64,000 nucleotides of DNA. It comes from Platanthera guangdongensis. Its lineage: Eukaryota; Streptophyta; Magnoliopsida; Asparagales; Orchidaceae. Shown here one piece after another: positions 22,230-34,338 of the stretch; the stretch's first letter is position 1, and the number at the start of each line of letters is the position of its first letter. The position numbers and the translations under genes were made by a program. The DNA lies in assembly GCA_039583875.1 (NCBI GenBank), contig CM077147.1:114696440-114760439 (forward strand), read 5' to 3'. Below the pieces are notes generated by a model. That model made no database searches. It had not been told where the DNA came from and saw only the letters and a list, made by a program, of their open reading frames with translations.

Positions 22230-23714
22230 ATGCAAGAAGAGTTGCATCAATTTGAAAGGAACAAAGTTTGGGAACTAGTGACAAATTCTAAGGATCACTC
22301 CATTGTTGGAACAAAGTGGGTGTTCAAAAACAAATTGGATGATCAAGGAGTAATTGTAAGGAACAAGGCAAGGCTAGTTGCTCAAGGATATTCTCAAGAA
22401 GAAGGCATAGACGATGACCAGACTTTTGCACCAGTTGCAAGATTGGAAGCCATCAGAATATTCTTAGCTTATGCAGCACATAAAGTCTTCAAGGTATATC
22501 AGATGGATGTCAAAAGTGCATTTCTAAATGGAGACATCAAAGAAGAATTATATGTCAGACAACCTCCAGGTTTTATCTCTCTAACTTATCCTGATTATGT
22601 TTTTAAGTTGAACAAAGTATTATATGGTCTCAAGCAAGCTCCTAGAGCATGGTATGAGATCCTAGCATGCTTCCTTCTGGAAAATGGATTTATAAGGGGT
22701 AGAGTAGAACAAACTCTTTTCATTAGAACCCATAAGTCCCATACCCTACTAGTACAGATTTATGTAGATGATATTATTTTTGGATCTACTGATTCAAATT
22801 TGTGCAGAAGGTTTTCCAACCTAATGCATTCTAAATTTGAAATGAGTAGCATGGGTGAGCTATCCTTCTTTCTAGGATTGCAAGTCAAACAACATGCTGA
22901 AGGCATCTTTATTTCTCAAACCAAGTATGCAAATGAATTGGTCAAGAAATTTGGCATGTCTGAAGCATCTTGCATGAAAACACCCATGCCTACCAATACT
23001 GTATTGGATGCTGATGAACATGAGAAACCTGTTGATCAGACAACATATAGAGCAATGATTGACTCTTTACTGTACCTTACAGCTAGTAGACCAGATATAA
23101 TGTTTGCTACATGTATATGTGCTAGGTTCCAAGTAAGACCTAGAGAGTCACACCTAACACTAGTAAAAAGGATTCTCAGGTATGTTAAAAGTTGTCCAAA
23201 TCGTGGTATCTGGTATCCAAAAGATTCAGCATTTGAATTAACTGGATTTTCTGATGCTGATTATGCTGGATGCAGAATTGACAGGAAAAGCACCAGTGGA
23301 ACTTGTCAGTTCCTTGGTGACAGACTTGTCTCTTGGTTTTGTAAGAAACAAACTTCTGTGTCAACTTCAACTGCTGAAGCTGAATATATGGCTGCAGGCA
23401 ATTATTGTTCACAAATATTGTGCATTCAAAACCAACTCCTAGACTATGGCTACAACTTAGAGAAGTCTAAAATCTTTTGTAATAACACCAGTGCTATTTA
23501 TATAGCTCAAAATCTAGTCCTCCATAGTAGGACAAAACACATAGACATTAGGCATCACTTTTTAAGGGATAATGTTGAGAAGAATAAAATTGAACTTCAA
23601 TATATCCCAACTGATTTGCGAAGGGGAGATATTTTCACCAAACCCTTGGATGAAAAGAAACATACCTTCTTCCTAAATCAGTTAGGAATGCTAGATGGAG
23701 GAAGTCTAAAATAA
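22230..23714 (+). CDS. pol: Element B reverse transcriptase and RNase H, 494-codon open block
   Basis: The C-terminal half of copia Pol, open from 22230 to a TAA at 23712-23714. RT blocks are clear: [52 protein letters not shown] and the catalytic YVDD at residues 178-181. RNase H follows with SDADYAG near residue 342, [20 protein letters not shown] and [13 protein letters not shown], and ends in [10 protein letters not shown]. All catalytic acids I can place are present. It lacks its own true start: it is the downstream part of a longer Pol whose upstream part is broken, so expression as an active enzyme is doubtful. Confidence 0.93.
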   Translation: MQEELHQFERNKVWELVTNSKDHSIVGTKWVFKNKLDDQGVIVRNKARLVAQGYSQEEGIDDDQTFAPVARLEAIRIFLAYAAHKVFKVYQMDVKSAFLNGDIKEELYVRQPPGFISLTYPDYVFKLNKVLYGLKQAPRAWYEILACFLLENGFIRGRVEQTLFIRTHKSHTLLVQIYVDDIIFGSTDSNLCRRFSNLMHSKFEMSSMGELSFFLGLQVKQHAEGIFISQTKYANELVKKFGMSEASCMKTPMPTNTVLDADEHEKPVDQTTYRAMIDSLLYLTASRPDIMFATCICARFQVRPRESHLTLVKRILRYVKSCPNRGIWYPKDSAFELTGFSDADYAGCRIDRKSTSGTCQFLGDRLVSWFCKKQTSVSTSTAEAEYMAAGNYCSQILCIQNQLLDYGYNLEKSKIFCNNTSAIYIAQNLVLHSRTKHIDIRHHFLRDNVEKNKIELQYIPTDLRRGDIFTKPLDEKKHTFFLNQLGMLDGGSLK

Positions 23715-23799
23715 GTTCCAAGATTTTAAAACTTTAAAAATTGACCAAGACTAGGCAAACATCTTGATTTTTTTCTTAGTGTCTAGAGTGTCTTTCTGG

Positions 23800-24065
23800 T
23801 CTCTGAACTGCGCTCGACGATTTTCCCCCAGATCGGCGAACGGAGATCGACGATTTCCGAAATCGTCGACCTGAGTTCAGCGCTTCTCAGATAGTCTGAA
23901 CTATCTCTTCCGGTCAACGATCGTCGAACGACGCTCGACGATTTTGTTCTCTGAACGATCGTCTAACAGAGCTCGACGCTCTCCAATATCGTCGAACGGA
24001 GATCGACGATATTGAAGACTCTTCAGATTCCTTTAGAAGCCCCGATCGTCGAACTGAGTTCAACG
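23800..24065. repeat. Family word cluster in the pol-env spacer of element B
   Basis: Units such as GAACGGAGATCGACGATT, AATCGTCGACCTGAG and GATCGTCGAACGACGCTCGACGA; the same word as in the LTRs and gag. The cluster sits between the pol stop (23714) and the envelope-like ATG (24203). Confidence 0.88.
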
Positions 24066-24202
24066 ATCTTTCCTTTTCTGCATCGAACCCTAATATAAAA
24101 TTCATTTTTCGCCGTCGTTCTCCTTTTGCGCTTTCGATTTCTCTGCAAAAATTCTCTTTCCCTCCAAATATTTCTACACTTGGTCATTTTGTTTGTTGAT
24201 TT

Positions 24203-27100
24203 TTGCAGGTAACCATGGCCATTTCTGTTGCTGTTCTGGCCGCAATGAAATTTGATGTCGGATTTGATATTGACATGGAATCCTTCAGCACCACTGATCA
24301 AGTTTTCCAGGATATTTTGGAACTCTTCAAAGAGCAGAAAGTTGCTACCATAATGACCACCAGGATCAAGCTGCCTGCTGATGAGATTAAGGAGTGCGTT
24401 TACACTGCCCACAACCAGGATCAAAACACAATAGTTGGTTCAATTTCTGGAATCCAGGTACCCTTGACTCCAGCCATTCTGACAGAAGTTTTTGAGTTAA
24501 GTTCTGGAAGAGATTCTGCTGATTTATCTGGAGAGGAATTTGCTGATCTGCTTGCAAGAATGGGTCACTCTGATGCTAACCCCAGCAAGCTGCTGAAGAA
24601 GAACCTAGCTGTGGAATACAAGTTCTTAGCTGATGTAGTGGGCAAAGTTTTGTTGGCCAAGCACTCAGCACATGATAATATTTCTAGGTATCAGCTGTGC
24701 TTGATGGGAGCTATTATGGACAAGAAACAGTTGAACTGGGGAGAGGTCTTTTTTGACCTGATTAAAAAGAAAATCAACAAGAACTTTGTGAATTTTGGGA
24801 GGATCCTTGGGCTCTTCCTTCAGAACAGATGCCCTACTCTGCTTGTATCTTCTGGGATACATATTAATGCTTCAAAGAGATTGTCCTGTGCCCTATTTGG
24901 TAAATGGGACAGGTAGATAAACAAGCCCAGCAGGCCCTCTGCAAGCACACCTTCAGGCACCAGGACTGTAACAGTCACTTCCCCTCAAGTCTCTACCCCT
25001 GCAGATGACTTGCCTGCTGCTGCCTCTCCTCCTCCTCCAATTCCATCTCCTCCAGTTCCATCCACCACTCAAACTCCATCCACTATCATCATCTCCAGCC
25101 CTTCTCCAACATCTATACCATCTCCAATTCCTACTCTTCCAGTCTCAGAAGAAATCTTCCATCCATTATATTCCTACCCTCAACCAGACATTGAAACATC
25201 ATCCACCATTCCATCCTTCAATCTTCTTGATGATTCCTTCATGGATGATTCACCCTCATCTCCTCCTGAGCTACCCTCCTCATCAACAGCATACAAACAA
25301 CTTCTGCAAGAAATTATTGATCAACCCACCTTCACACCCTCTATCTCCATACCACTGTCTTCCATCTCCACTATACCCTCACCCCAACCATCACTTCTAC
25401 CATACACCAGCTCTCCACCACCATCACTAATTGCTCATCCTCCAGTCTCTACCTCTGCTCACATTCCTGTTGAGCATGTAGATCTTCCATCCCTAGCTGA
25501 CCAGTTATATGAACTACTAGCCCCCAGGCTATCTCTTCTATTGGAGACCTCCTTGGCTCCATTACTTCAGTCAGTAGCACCTCTTTTTGCCAGGCTATCC
25601 TCCTTATTTCCTCAGGCAATCCCTTCATCAGTGTGCCTTGATCCAGCATTCTCTGAATCTAGGCAGGGGGAGATGCCTTATGAAGTTAGCTTGCCTGCTG
25701 TTTCTTCAGTTGTTGTTGCTGTTGCTGCTGCTGTTGTTCCTCAAGCTATAGTTCCACCTCTAGTTGCTGTCTTTTCAATAGACCTTAGGTCTCTGCTATC
25801 AGTGTTTGATACAGCTTACTTCAGTTGTCTTCCAGGGAGAGTTGCTGTCCAGCCATCAGAGGATCTTTCCAAGGCCATTGTGCCCTTCTCATGTTGTGAC
25901 ACCAGCATTATTCATTCTTTTATCAATTCAGTATATGCTGCTGCTATTCCTGCTGAAAGTATTATTGATGTTTCTGTTGCTGCTGCTGATATTGTTGATA
26001 CTGCTGATGAGTTAATCTCTAAGGATATGCAGATGACAGAGGTACATGATTTTGAGCCTTCTGTTTTTGCTGATGATATTCCTGCTGTTGCTGATGTTGT
26101 TGTATCTAAAAGTGTTTTATCTGAAACTGCTGCTGCCCCAACTGCTACTGATATTACTGCTGCTATACCTTCTAAGAGTGTTGCTCCAGAAATCTCTGTA
26201 TCTGTTGCTACTAGTGTTGTATCTGCTGCTGTCACCACTGCTGCTTCATCTGCTTCAACCCAGCTTCAGAAAGAATTGATGAGAAAGATTGATGCTCTAT
26301 ATGATGAGCAAAGTTCTGAAAGTGATGAATTCAGGACTGATTCTGATGACTCCTCTGCCACTATTGCCAGGAAGAGAAAGGCAAGGAGCAAAGCCATGAA
26401 AAGAGTACCTCCAGCCAAAGTAAAGGACACTAATGACATTCCATATTACATTCTTCATGACTGCCCCATAACTGAGCATTGGATGCATTATTCCAAGAAC
26501 CAACTTAAAGCTATGAAGAAGAAGAGGAAGTATGAGAAAGGATCTTCTCAATTTCATCATCCTCATCCTCCTCCACCACCTCCTCCTGATGCAGGTGCAG
26601 GTGGAAGCTCAGCTGCTCAACCTTCTGCCAAAAGCCAAACCCCCTATCAGCCTCATGCAAGATCTTATTATAGGGGAAGCCAGTCCAAAGGTTCTCATTC
26701 TAGAAGAGGAAGTTACAGAGGAAACCAGAGGGAATTCCAAGTTTATTCAAAAGGTTATTCAAGGCAACATCCATACTTCAGGTAAGGACAAGCTTCATCA
26801 GATACAACCTCAGGTCCTTTTCCCTATAAGCTAAAAGTAGTCTCCTCCAGAGCTCCTCAATATAATCCATCCAACAGATATGAGCCTCCAGTGCCATTTG
26901 AGGATCCTGAAAATAACCCTACTGCTTGGACTACCAGGATGAAAGAGCTAGCTGCACTGGACCAAATTAAGAAAGCTAAAGAGCAAGGCAGATATTCTTC
27001 CAACATCACTACATTGTCTGAACAGAGAAAGAAAGAACTGGCAAGATATGCTTCAAGCAAATTCTTTGACTCTGATAGATATATGGAGCTACATCCTTAA
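24203..27100 (+). pseudogene. Element B envelope-like ORF (965 codons, two in-frame stops)
   Basis: One continuous frame from ATG 24203 to a stop at 27098-27100, interrupted only by TAG 24914-24916 and TAA 26783-26785. The N-terminal 237 residues form a compact domain of mixed helix-like character of the kind found downstream of pol in Sireviruses. The middle (about 25010-25700) is Pro/Ser/Thr-rich, then Val/Ala-rich with SVAAADIVDTADE-like repetition. The C-terminal third is basic with RKRKARSK, a run of prolines and RGS repeats, and ends in a short Lys/Arg/Glu helix region. I see no signal peptide or convincing transmembrane segment, so 'envelope-like' refers to position in the element. The second stop lies in CAGGTAAGG, which looks like a 5' splice site. 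Element F has a related, more decayed ORF at 44677-47020. Confidence 0.8.
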
Positions 27101-27377
27101 GCTGTGGTTCCCAGGCCCAAACAACAAACCTCTTTAGGTGCAGCAGATGACAGAAGGTCAAAGATAGAAGCTCTCAATCCTAATAGAGAAATCAAACTTA
27201 TAAAGAGCAAGTAGAAAGAATAATTATTTAAGGTGACAATTATTCTGAATTCTGATTTCTGTCAAGAGATATATAATTGTGGTAAGCAATGTCCTGCTTA
27301 TTGCTTTTCTGCATTGTTGCTTTGTATGTTGTTATTTAATTTTTCCAAGTTCTGTAAATAGTAATCCTAACCCAAAT
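27101..27377 (+). other. Non-coding 3' leader of element B
   Basis: AT-rich stretch between the envelope-like stop and the polypurine tract. No gene seen. Confidence 0.6.
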
Positions 27378-27387
27378 AGGGGGAGAT
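27378..27387 (+). other. Element B polypurine tract
   Basis: AGGGGGAGAT directly before the 3' LTR start TGTTGGAAC. Confidence 0.88.
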
Positions 27388-28935
27388 TGTTGGAACACCC
27401 TATTACTAATTTGGGTCAGGATCACTATGTCTTTAGGAAACTTGTTTTTGACCTCCTGTATAGATCTAAAGGTCAATTAGAATTGAGTCCAAGGGTTAGT
27501 ACTTAAGTTTGGAAGCTGCCCTCAAGACCAAGGATTTTCAATTTGGAGACTAAGTCATATCGTCGAGCTCAGTACGACAAATCGTCGAACTCCAATCGAC
27601 GATCGTCTAGCTCAACTTCGACGGATCGTCGAACTCCATTTGACGATCACTGAGCTCAACATCAACAAATCGTCGAACTCCATTCGATGATCTTCGAGCT
27701 CAGTTCGACGATCTTGATTCCAGTTTTGATTCTCTATCTCTGAGCTCAGTTCGACGATAGTTGAGCTCAGATCGACGATCTTTGTTGCTGCCTAAGTACA
27801 AATTGCTGAGCTCAGTTCGACGATAGCAGAGCTCAGTTCGACGTTTTTCTGATGAGTTAAAGGATTTTTCAAGATTCAAATTCAGGACAGTTAAGGAGTT
27901 ATTCAGCAATTAATTCAGAAGATTTTCTAGCCATTTTCATTTATTCTGGACCAAGTTTCAAGGGATTATCAAGGAATGTTTCTTTGGACTTTCCCCCAGA
28001 AGACATTTGTAATTAAGGATGCAATTAATGACAGGCCAACGGCTATTCTTGACAGAGGATGATTTTTTTATTCAGAACCAGGGAATAAAATACAAGATTT
28101 TTTTATCTCTGAGATTATTATTCAGTACAGCACAGACAACACAGACAAGAGGAACAAAAACAAAACATTCTCTGTCTCAAAGAATTCATACAAGAACACA
28201 CATCCAAGGAGATCAACCTTCTGAAACCTTCAGATCTCTTGTGATTCAAGTGTTCAAGGCCAACATAATTCAAAGACTCCAGACACCTAACATTTCAGCT
28301 GTTGCTGAAATTATCATTTGCCGGAGATCAACTTCTGAAGGCCTGTCACCATACAACAAAGCTTCATTTCCTGAACATCTCAAGAACTCAGGGGGAGCTT
28401 TGACAACATCAAATTCACATAGTCTTCTCAGCTGCTCTGAGAAAGAGAAGACTTCCATAACTCTCTCATCCCCATCTCTGTAAAGGGTTTTTCAAACTCC
28501 CTTCAAAAGTTTGAGTTTGGTTTTTGAGCACCTTATCAAAAGCTCATTGGTGGCAAGACAACTGATCAAAAAATCTTATTTGGTTTTTGAGCACCTTATC
28601 AAAAGCTCATTGGTGCCCAGGACACCTGATCAACTCATCCTGCAGTGGATTCCTACCTAGGGTGGTAGAAGAGTGGATGTACCCAAGTTTAGGGGAACCA
28701 CTATAGCTACTTGTGTATTCTGGCTTGCTTGTCTTTATTTTTGTTTCTGGTTGTGATTGATCTGTGATTAGTTTAGATCTGTGATTAATTTCTGTTGTAG
28801 ATTATTTTGTGATTAGATTTAATAGTTGCTTCCCTGTTCACTCAGATTACAACAATTGTTGTAAAAAGTTTTCAAGCACCATATACTCTATTCACCCCCC
28901 CCCTCTATAGTATATCAGATCTAGCTGCACTTTCA
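27388..28935 (+). repeat. Element B 3' LTR (1548 bp)
   Basis: TGTTGGAACACCC...GCACTTTCA, matching 16904-18450 with a few percent difference. Word cluster about 27555-27845; conserved stem-loop 28670-28706. Confidence 0.95.
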
Positions 28936-28940
28936 CGTAC
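28936..28940. other. Target-site duplication of element B, right copy
   Basis: CGTAC; matches 16899-16903. Confidence 0.92.
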
Positions 28941-29835
28941 TCATTTTTCGGATCTATATGCCCACCAATTGGGGATTCCATGAATCAACCCAAAGACTCC
29001 CACAACAAGCCACCCTCTGGTGGGGGAATCAGATGCATATGCCAAAAGGAAGCCTTCACATGGCTAGGAAGAAAGGTCGTTACCCTCTAAGACCGCTTCG
29101 GTGCCATGATCTCCTAACTGGCTAGGAAGAACCGCAACAGCTTTTCCTTCGCAACGCCGTCCTCGGATCTCTCGTCGGAAAACCGCAGCATCACCAGTGA
29201 CCAGCTCCCTTCCTCCTCCTCCTTCTTCCTCTCTCTTTCTCTCACTAGGAATATAGAAAGAGAAGGCCAAATACAAAATGAGATTTCTCATCTCATCCAC
29301 GACCTTAAGGAAGCAGGGAGGCAGCTCAACCCTTGGATGCCAGCTGAAGGAATGGACGGCCATGATTTGCCACAAAACCATATTGTTTTCCCAACACAGC
29401 CTGTGACACGCCCGTGTCCCAGGACGTGTGCCGCAAGTTGTGCTCAACCGACTTATCCAATCCAGTGACACGCCCGTATCACGGGACGTGTCACCTGACA
29501 CGCCTTCAGACACGCCCGTGTCTGTGGCCGTGTACATCAGGCTGCACAACTTCAAAATCACCTGAGACTCACGCGGCCTGTGACACGCCCGTGTCGCAGG
29601 CTGTGTGCCCATACACGGCACTAGATATGCCCCAGCTCAAATTCATCGGGCTGAGTTCGTCGACCGCGCTGACACGCCCCGTGACACGCCCGTGTCAGAG
29701 GCTGTGTCCTAAGCACTCGACGATCGTCGACCAAATTTTGTCGACCACTCGTCGACTGTTCACCCAGGAAGGACACGCCCGTGTCCCAGGCCATGTCACC
29801 CAACTTTTTCCCATTCTGGGATTTGGGGTGTTACA
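28941..29835 (-). repeat. Element D 3' LTR, piece 3 (LTR start)
   Basis: On the minus strand the LTR starts TGTAACACCCCAAATCCC at 29835. Words GACACGCCCGTGTC (the complement of C's word) cluster at 29405-29790, in the first 430 bases, the same relative place as in element C. No gene supported. Confidence 0.78.
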
Positions 29836-29847
29836 ACCCTCCCATCC
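29836..29847 (-). other. Element D polypurine tract
   Basis: GGATGGGAGGGT on the minus strand directly before the LTR start. Confidence 0.75.
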
Positions 29848-29889
29848 TTACAAAAATTTTGTCCCCGAAATTTGCACAAGGTAAGGAAC

Positions 29890-31219
29890 TCAACTGGAAG
29901 GATTTGATTCCACGAGTATGCAATATAATGTAACACGCATTGCCTTACAGTTACACAAAGAACTCGGGAATTTCAACGCGCATGGTCTGCTCTCGTTCCC
30001 ATGTGAATTCTTCATGGCCGCAATTATCCCACCGGACTTTAACCATCCCGAAGGTCTTATTCTGCAACTGTTTCTCGGCATAACCTTGATCCGAAGGGGC
30101 CTAACTGTCGTCGTTAGCCCATACTCCACCACCACTTGATCATCCCTAATCACCTGCGCTGGATTTTTCACGGCCTTCCGCGGCACCGAGATGTGAAACA
30201 CATCATGCAATCCACTGAAGTCGGCCGAAAGAGCCGATATGCGATTTCTCCAACTCGCTCGACTACTACAAATGGACCAAGGTATCTTGGACTTAACTTT
30301 TTCAGACGTCAAATCCTGGATAAGCCTTTGAAGGGTTTGATTTTTAAGTATACCCAATCGCTTACCGCGAACTCCATGTTCCGGTGCTTGGCGTTGTAGT
30401 ATTTCGCTTGAGCGATCAATAGTCATTCCAGAATAGTGTGCATTGTGGAGTTTGCTTCATCGACTTAATTACACCTATACACTCTGGCTTCACCCGTTTC
30501 TATCCAAGCTATAGGAGTACGACACTTCCGACCATACAAAGCTTCATGTGGTGCCCTACAAATGCTCGCTTGGCAGCTGTTGTTGTAGGCAAACTCCACC
30601 AGATAGAGATGATCTTCCCATCTCTTGCCCAAGTCCAGGGCGTACATTTGGAGCATATCTTCCATTGTTTCGTTGGTTTTTCAGTTTGGCCATCCGTTTG
30701 GGGATGAAAGGTCGTACTGAATGTCAACTTCATGCCCAACAGCTGGTGAACCAGCCTCCAGTCATTTGACGTGAACCACCCATCTTGATCTCGTACGATG
30801 CTCTGAGGAACACCGTGTAGCCGCACAATCTGGTCAACATACAACTTTGCCAAAGTTTCCACCAAATCATCACGTTTGTTCTGCAGGAAGTGTGCCACTT
30901 TCATCAGCCGATCGACAATCACCCAGATGGAATCATTTCCTTGTTGCGATCTCGGCAACCCGTGTACGAATTTCATGAAAATATCGTCAAACTTCCATTC
31001 TGGAATCAGCAATGACTTCAAATAACCGTCCGCCTTTTGGCATTCCGCCTTCACCATAGCACAGGTTTGGCATTTGGCCACATAAAGAGCAACATCGTTC
31101 GTTAGCCCTGGCCACCAGAACAGCTTTTTCATATCCCTGAACATTTTCATGCTCCCAGGGTGCATTGCATCTTTCGTATAATGTGCTTCATGCATCAGTT
31201 CTTCCCTTAATTTACCCAA
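29890..31219 (-). pseudogene. pol: Element D integrase with chromodomain-like tail (decayed)
   Basis: Minus strand from 31219: zinc region CQTCAMVKAEC near 31060, catalytic core with FVHGLPRSQQGNDSIWVIVDRL, a D-containing VRDQDGWFTSNDW and HPQTDGQTE. A one-base deletion near 30690 moves the rest to the next frame (MEDMLQMYALDLGKRWEDH, open to 30465). The C-terminal part (30426-29890) holds SADFSGLHDVFHIS and, after a further shift, the VKVRWDNCGHEEFTWERE chromodomain-like motif at about 30060-30000. The domain order and tail equal those of element C, so D and C are related lineages of different age. Confidence 0.86.
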
Positions 31220-31510
31220 ATTCGGTACTCACAAACGGCCCTCTTTCTTCAAAAGACCGTGATCCCAGGAGAATTTGCCCTCTGGCCCTATCTTTCGTAT
31301 AACGTAGGAGATCTTCATCCAACCCCGTTGCTCGTCGAATCCAGTCTGCAAGGTCACACTATACCTCCGTCCAGTTCAGACATGCATCGACAATAGCATT
31401 CTTGTCAATACACGTGATCTCCAATGCTTCCAACTCCTGGATGAGATGTTCATCATGCCTTTGCAACCAGCTCACCCTTACAGGAGCTCTCCGGCTCAAG
31501 GCATCCACGA

Positions 31511-32722
31511 CTATGTTTCCCTCCTTGGGAGTATAGTGAATCGCAAGGTGTAGCCCCTGAGGACTTCCAACCACCTTCGTTGTCGCATACTCAGGTCCTT
31601 CTGCTCCAACAGGGACTTTAGGCTCTTGTGATCTGTATTGCTCTCCACTTTCACATAAAGATAATGTCGCAACAGCTGTAGTGCAAAGATCACCGCCACC
31701 AACTCCAAGTCATGGACGGGATAGTTTCGCTCATGTACCTTCAGCTGTCGTAAGCCATAAGCAATCACCTTTCCATTTTGCAGAAGAACATAGCCTAAGC
31801 CGCACCCTGAGGCATCACAATAGATCACAAATCCATCGGTACCACATGGCAATGACAACACAGGTGCCGTGGTCAACCGAACTTTCAGCTCTTCAAAAGC
31901 TCGCGTGCATTCTGGCATCCAAATGAACTTTTTATCTTTTCTCGTCAGTGTGGTTAGAGGCAAAACAATCCGCGAGAAGTTTGCAACAAATCTTCTATAG
32001 TAGCCTGCCAGTCCAAGGAAGCTCCTGACTTTGACCAATGAAGCCAACACCGGCCACTCCTGTATGGCCTTTATCTTTGACGGATCCACTGTTATGCCCA
32101 CTCCACTCACCACATGGCCCAGAAAAGCCACCGACGATAGCCAAAACTTGCATTTCGAGAACTTGGCATAGAGCCTATTCTGCCTCAACGTATTCAACAA
32201 CAACCACAAGTGGTTTTCATGTTCAGCTTTCGACTTAGAGTGCACCATGATATCATCAATGAACACGTTCACAAACACGTCCAGGTACTCTCAGAATATT
32301 CGGTGCATCAAATCCACAAACACTGATGGTGCATTGCACAGCCCAAACGGCATTACCGTGCATTCATAATGCCCGTAGGTTGTTCCAAATGCAGTTTTGA
32401 GAATATCGCCCTCCCATATCCTCAACTGGTAATAACCATACTTCAAATCTAACTTCAAGTAGACGGTTAATCTCACTAGCTGATCAAACAACTCATCAAT
32501 CTGTGGAATCAGATACTTAGTTTTCTCGGTCAGCTTATTTAGTTCGCGATAGTCAATACATAACCGCAAGCCACCGTCTTTCTTCTTCACAAATAGAATA
32601 GGCGCGCTCCAAGGTGACATGTTTGGGCGTATATAACCCTGCTCTAGCAATTCTTGCAGTTGGACATTCCACCCCTCCCTTCGGCGCGATGTGATATGGC
32701 GAGCGGGCCACATGTTTCGCAC
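31511..32722 (-). pseudogene. pol: Element D reverse transcriptase and RNase H, one nonsense codon
   Basis: One frame from 32722 to 31511 interrupted only by a TGA at 32291-32289. RT blocks [36 protein letters not shown] and LDLKYGYYQ and the catalytic FIDDI are intact. The RT thumb [11 protein letters not shown] and RNase H with [11 protein letters not shown] and [17 protein letters not shown] follow. Between this block and integrase (31510-31220) the frame is broken. Confidence 0.9.
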
Positions 32723-32869
32723 CTAGTACCAACTTGATCGAGAAGTCAATCTCTCACTAGGGTGGTAGCCCAGGGAGATCCTTGGGAAACACAGCTGCAC
32801 ATTCTGATCCCGGCAGTAAAGATGCAGTGAAACAGATATCCCGACTTCCTAATTGCACCGCAAGCACCA

Positions 32870-33020
32870 TACAACATTCGGCAACACCAACCTGACGCTC
32901 TCTGTCTACCCAAGTTGCGCTAGGAAATATTTAGACAGAAAGAAATACGAAGCACCCATATTAAACAGTGCATGTGTCAGCATGTTCCGAATCATTGGAA
33001 AGCTTGTGGTGTATGCAACA
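32870..33020 (-). pseudogene. pol: Element D protease remnant
   Basis: The minus strand around 32965-32948 encodes ALFNMGAS, aligning with VLFDTGAS of element C. The catalytic Asp is replaced by Asn, so the protease is inactive. The flanking frame is short and broken. Confidence 0.7.
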
Positions 33021-33446
33021 CATACAAGCAACATACAAAAGATGCAAACAAAAAGCAATCAATATCGTTATCGCACACTGGTAACACTTAGTATTGCGCA
33101 TGGGACACAGAGGACTCCACCACTGCTTTTCCCGTCTCCACATAAGACGCTCCTATCTTCTGCTCAACCAGATGTCAACCGCTCCTAATAAGGATGGGGA
33201 AAATTGTCCCCATGTAATAAAGCATCAACAATCATGTAATAAAGAAGCAACGTGCAAATACATTGATCCCAGACATACATGTATTGTACTCATATAGCAT
33301 AAACGTCATATTAGAACTGCCATGCAAAACGGCTTACTGTACATATAACACATGCATAGTCCACCATACATGAGGAGCCCAATTATGTATGTACATCATC
33401 ACGTCGACATTTCCTTCTCATTTATTGTCCGCTAAGAGCCAATGCG

Positions 33447-33566
33447 GCAATCTCGTGCTTTATGTCCTGCTTTACCACACGAATAGCAATTGTATTGCTT
33501 CTTTGGCTACTGAACACCATCCCAACAGTCACGAGCAATGTGTCCTACCTGGCCACAAGCATAACA
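33447..33566 (-). pseudogene. gag: Element D gag C-terminus: two CCHC zinc knuckles
   Basis: Minus strand: CYACGQVGHIARDC (33566-33525) and CYSCGKAGHKARDC (33488-33447). Element C shows only one such knuckle. The flanking frames are interrupted. Confidence 0.82.
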
Positions 33567-33808
33567 AGTACGAGTCTCGAGTCGCTGCCTTTTGCGGTGA
33601 ACAAACTTTCCAACATTTGGAGTTCTCACTTTCCTGGTCGCAGGCATCTACTGGGCTCTTGTCAAGTCCAACTCCAATAGTCTAGCTGACTACACCAGTG
33701 GTTGGAATCCCAATAGCTTAGGACCATCAACAAGAAACAGAGTTCCTGACGTAGCCCATCGTAAAACTGATTGATCTTCATCCCCTCAGTTTCAAACACA
33801 AACTCGGG

Positions 33809-34120
33809 TTATTGTCTCATTGCAACAAATGCATGAAAATAGTCCTCAACAGTGTCATATCCATGGCTCAAACACACGTTCACCGACGGAGCCGATGTGC
33901 TTCCCCTTGCTGTCTGCTCAATTTCACTAACCGGCATGGGGCACAATACCGGATCATAGGGTTGAACCTGTCCCTCATGGTAAGCCTTGAGCATTGCAAA
34001 CACCACATCAACAATCAGTTGAGTCGTCTCTATCGATGGATGAGCTGTTGGTACCAGAGTTGATGTCATGCTTCCCATCGATGGTTGGGGTTCCTGCAGC
34101 CATGCAGTCGCACACGTCAC
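33809..34120 (-). pseudogene. gag: Element D gag N-terminal remnant
   Basis: A 103-codon minus-strand block between the primer-binding site and the zinc knuckles. It ends in DTVEDYFHAFVAMRQ, which resembles a gag capsid segment. The rest of the capsid is not recognisable. Assigned mainly by position. Confidence 0.5.
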
Positions 34121-34325
34121 CTACAGTCATAAAATTACACAAGTAAGCAACAAACATATGGCCAAAAGCAATACTAGGAACACACAGGCTCCCCAAACAC
34201 ATGTATTTGCATTCCTATAATGGACATTCAGGAGTTCATTCGTGTTAACTTGGTTTGCACAGACACGTGCTCGCCACCCCACAAAAGGATTCGACCACGA
34301 CTTCGAGAGGGAAAGAACAAGACAG

Positions 34326-34334
34326 CTGATACCA
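34326..34334 (-). other. Element D primer-binding site
   Basis: TGGTATCAG on the minus strand, 4 bases inside the LTR end TGTTACA. Confidence 0.82.
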
Positions 34335-34338
34335 AAAA

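Larger units (their letters stand above)
16904..28935 (+). mobile_element. Element B: complete Ty1/copia (Sirevirus-like) retrotransposon with envelope-like ORF, 12.03 kb
   Basis: Structure: 5' LTR 16904-18450, primer-binding site 18453-18464, gag 18582-20597, pol to 23714 (PR-INT-RT-RH, copia order), a word-rich spacer, an envelope-like ORF 24203-27100, polypurine tract, and 3' LTR 27388-28935. Flanked by the 5-bp duplication CGTAC. The initiator-tRNA site, large size and an ORF after RNase H are features of the Sirevirus lineage; I infer that assignment. The LTRs differ at about 11 positions in the first 270 bases, so the insertion is not very recent. Gag is open; pol and the envelope-like ORF carry stops. 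Confidence 0.95.

Noticed and set aside
24203..26834. Additional frames on both strands within the Pro/Ser/Val-rich part of the envelope-like ORF
   Set aside because: Shadow frames of a low-complexity coding region.
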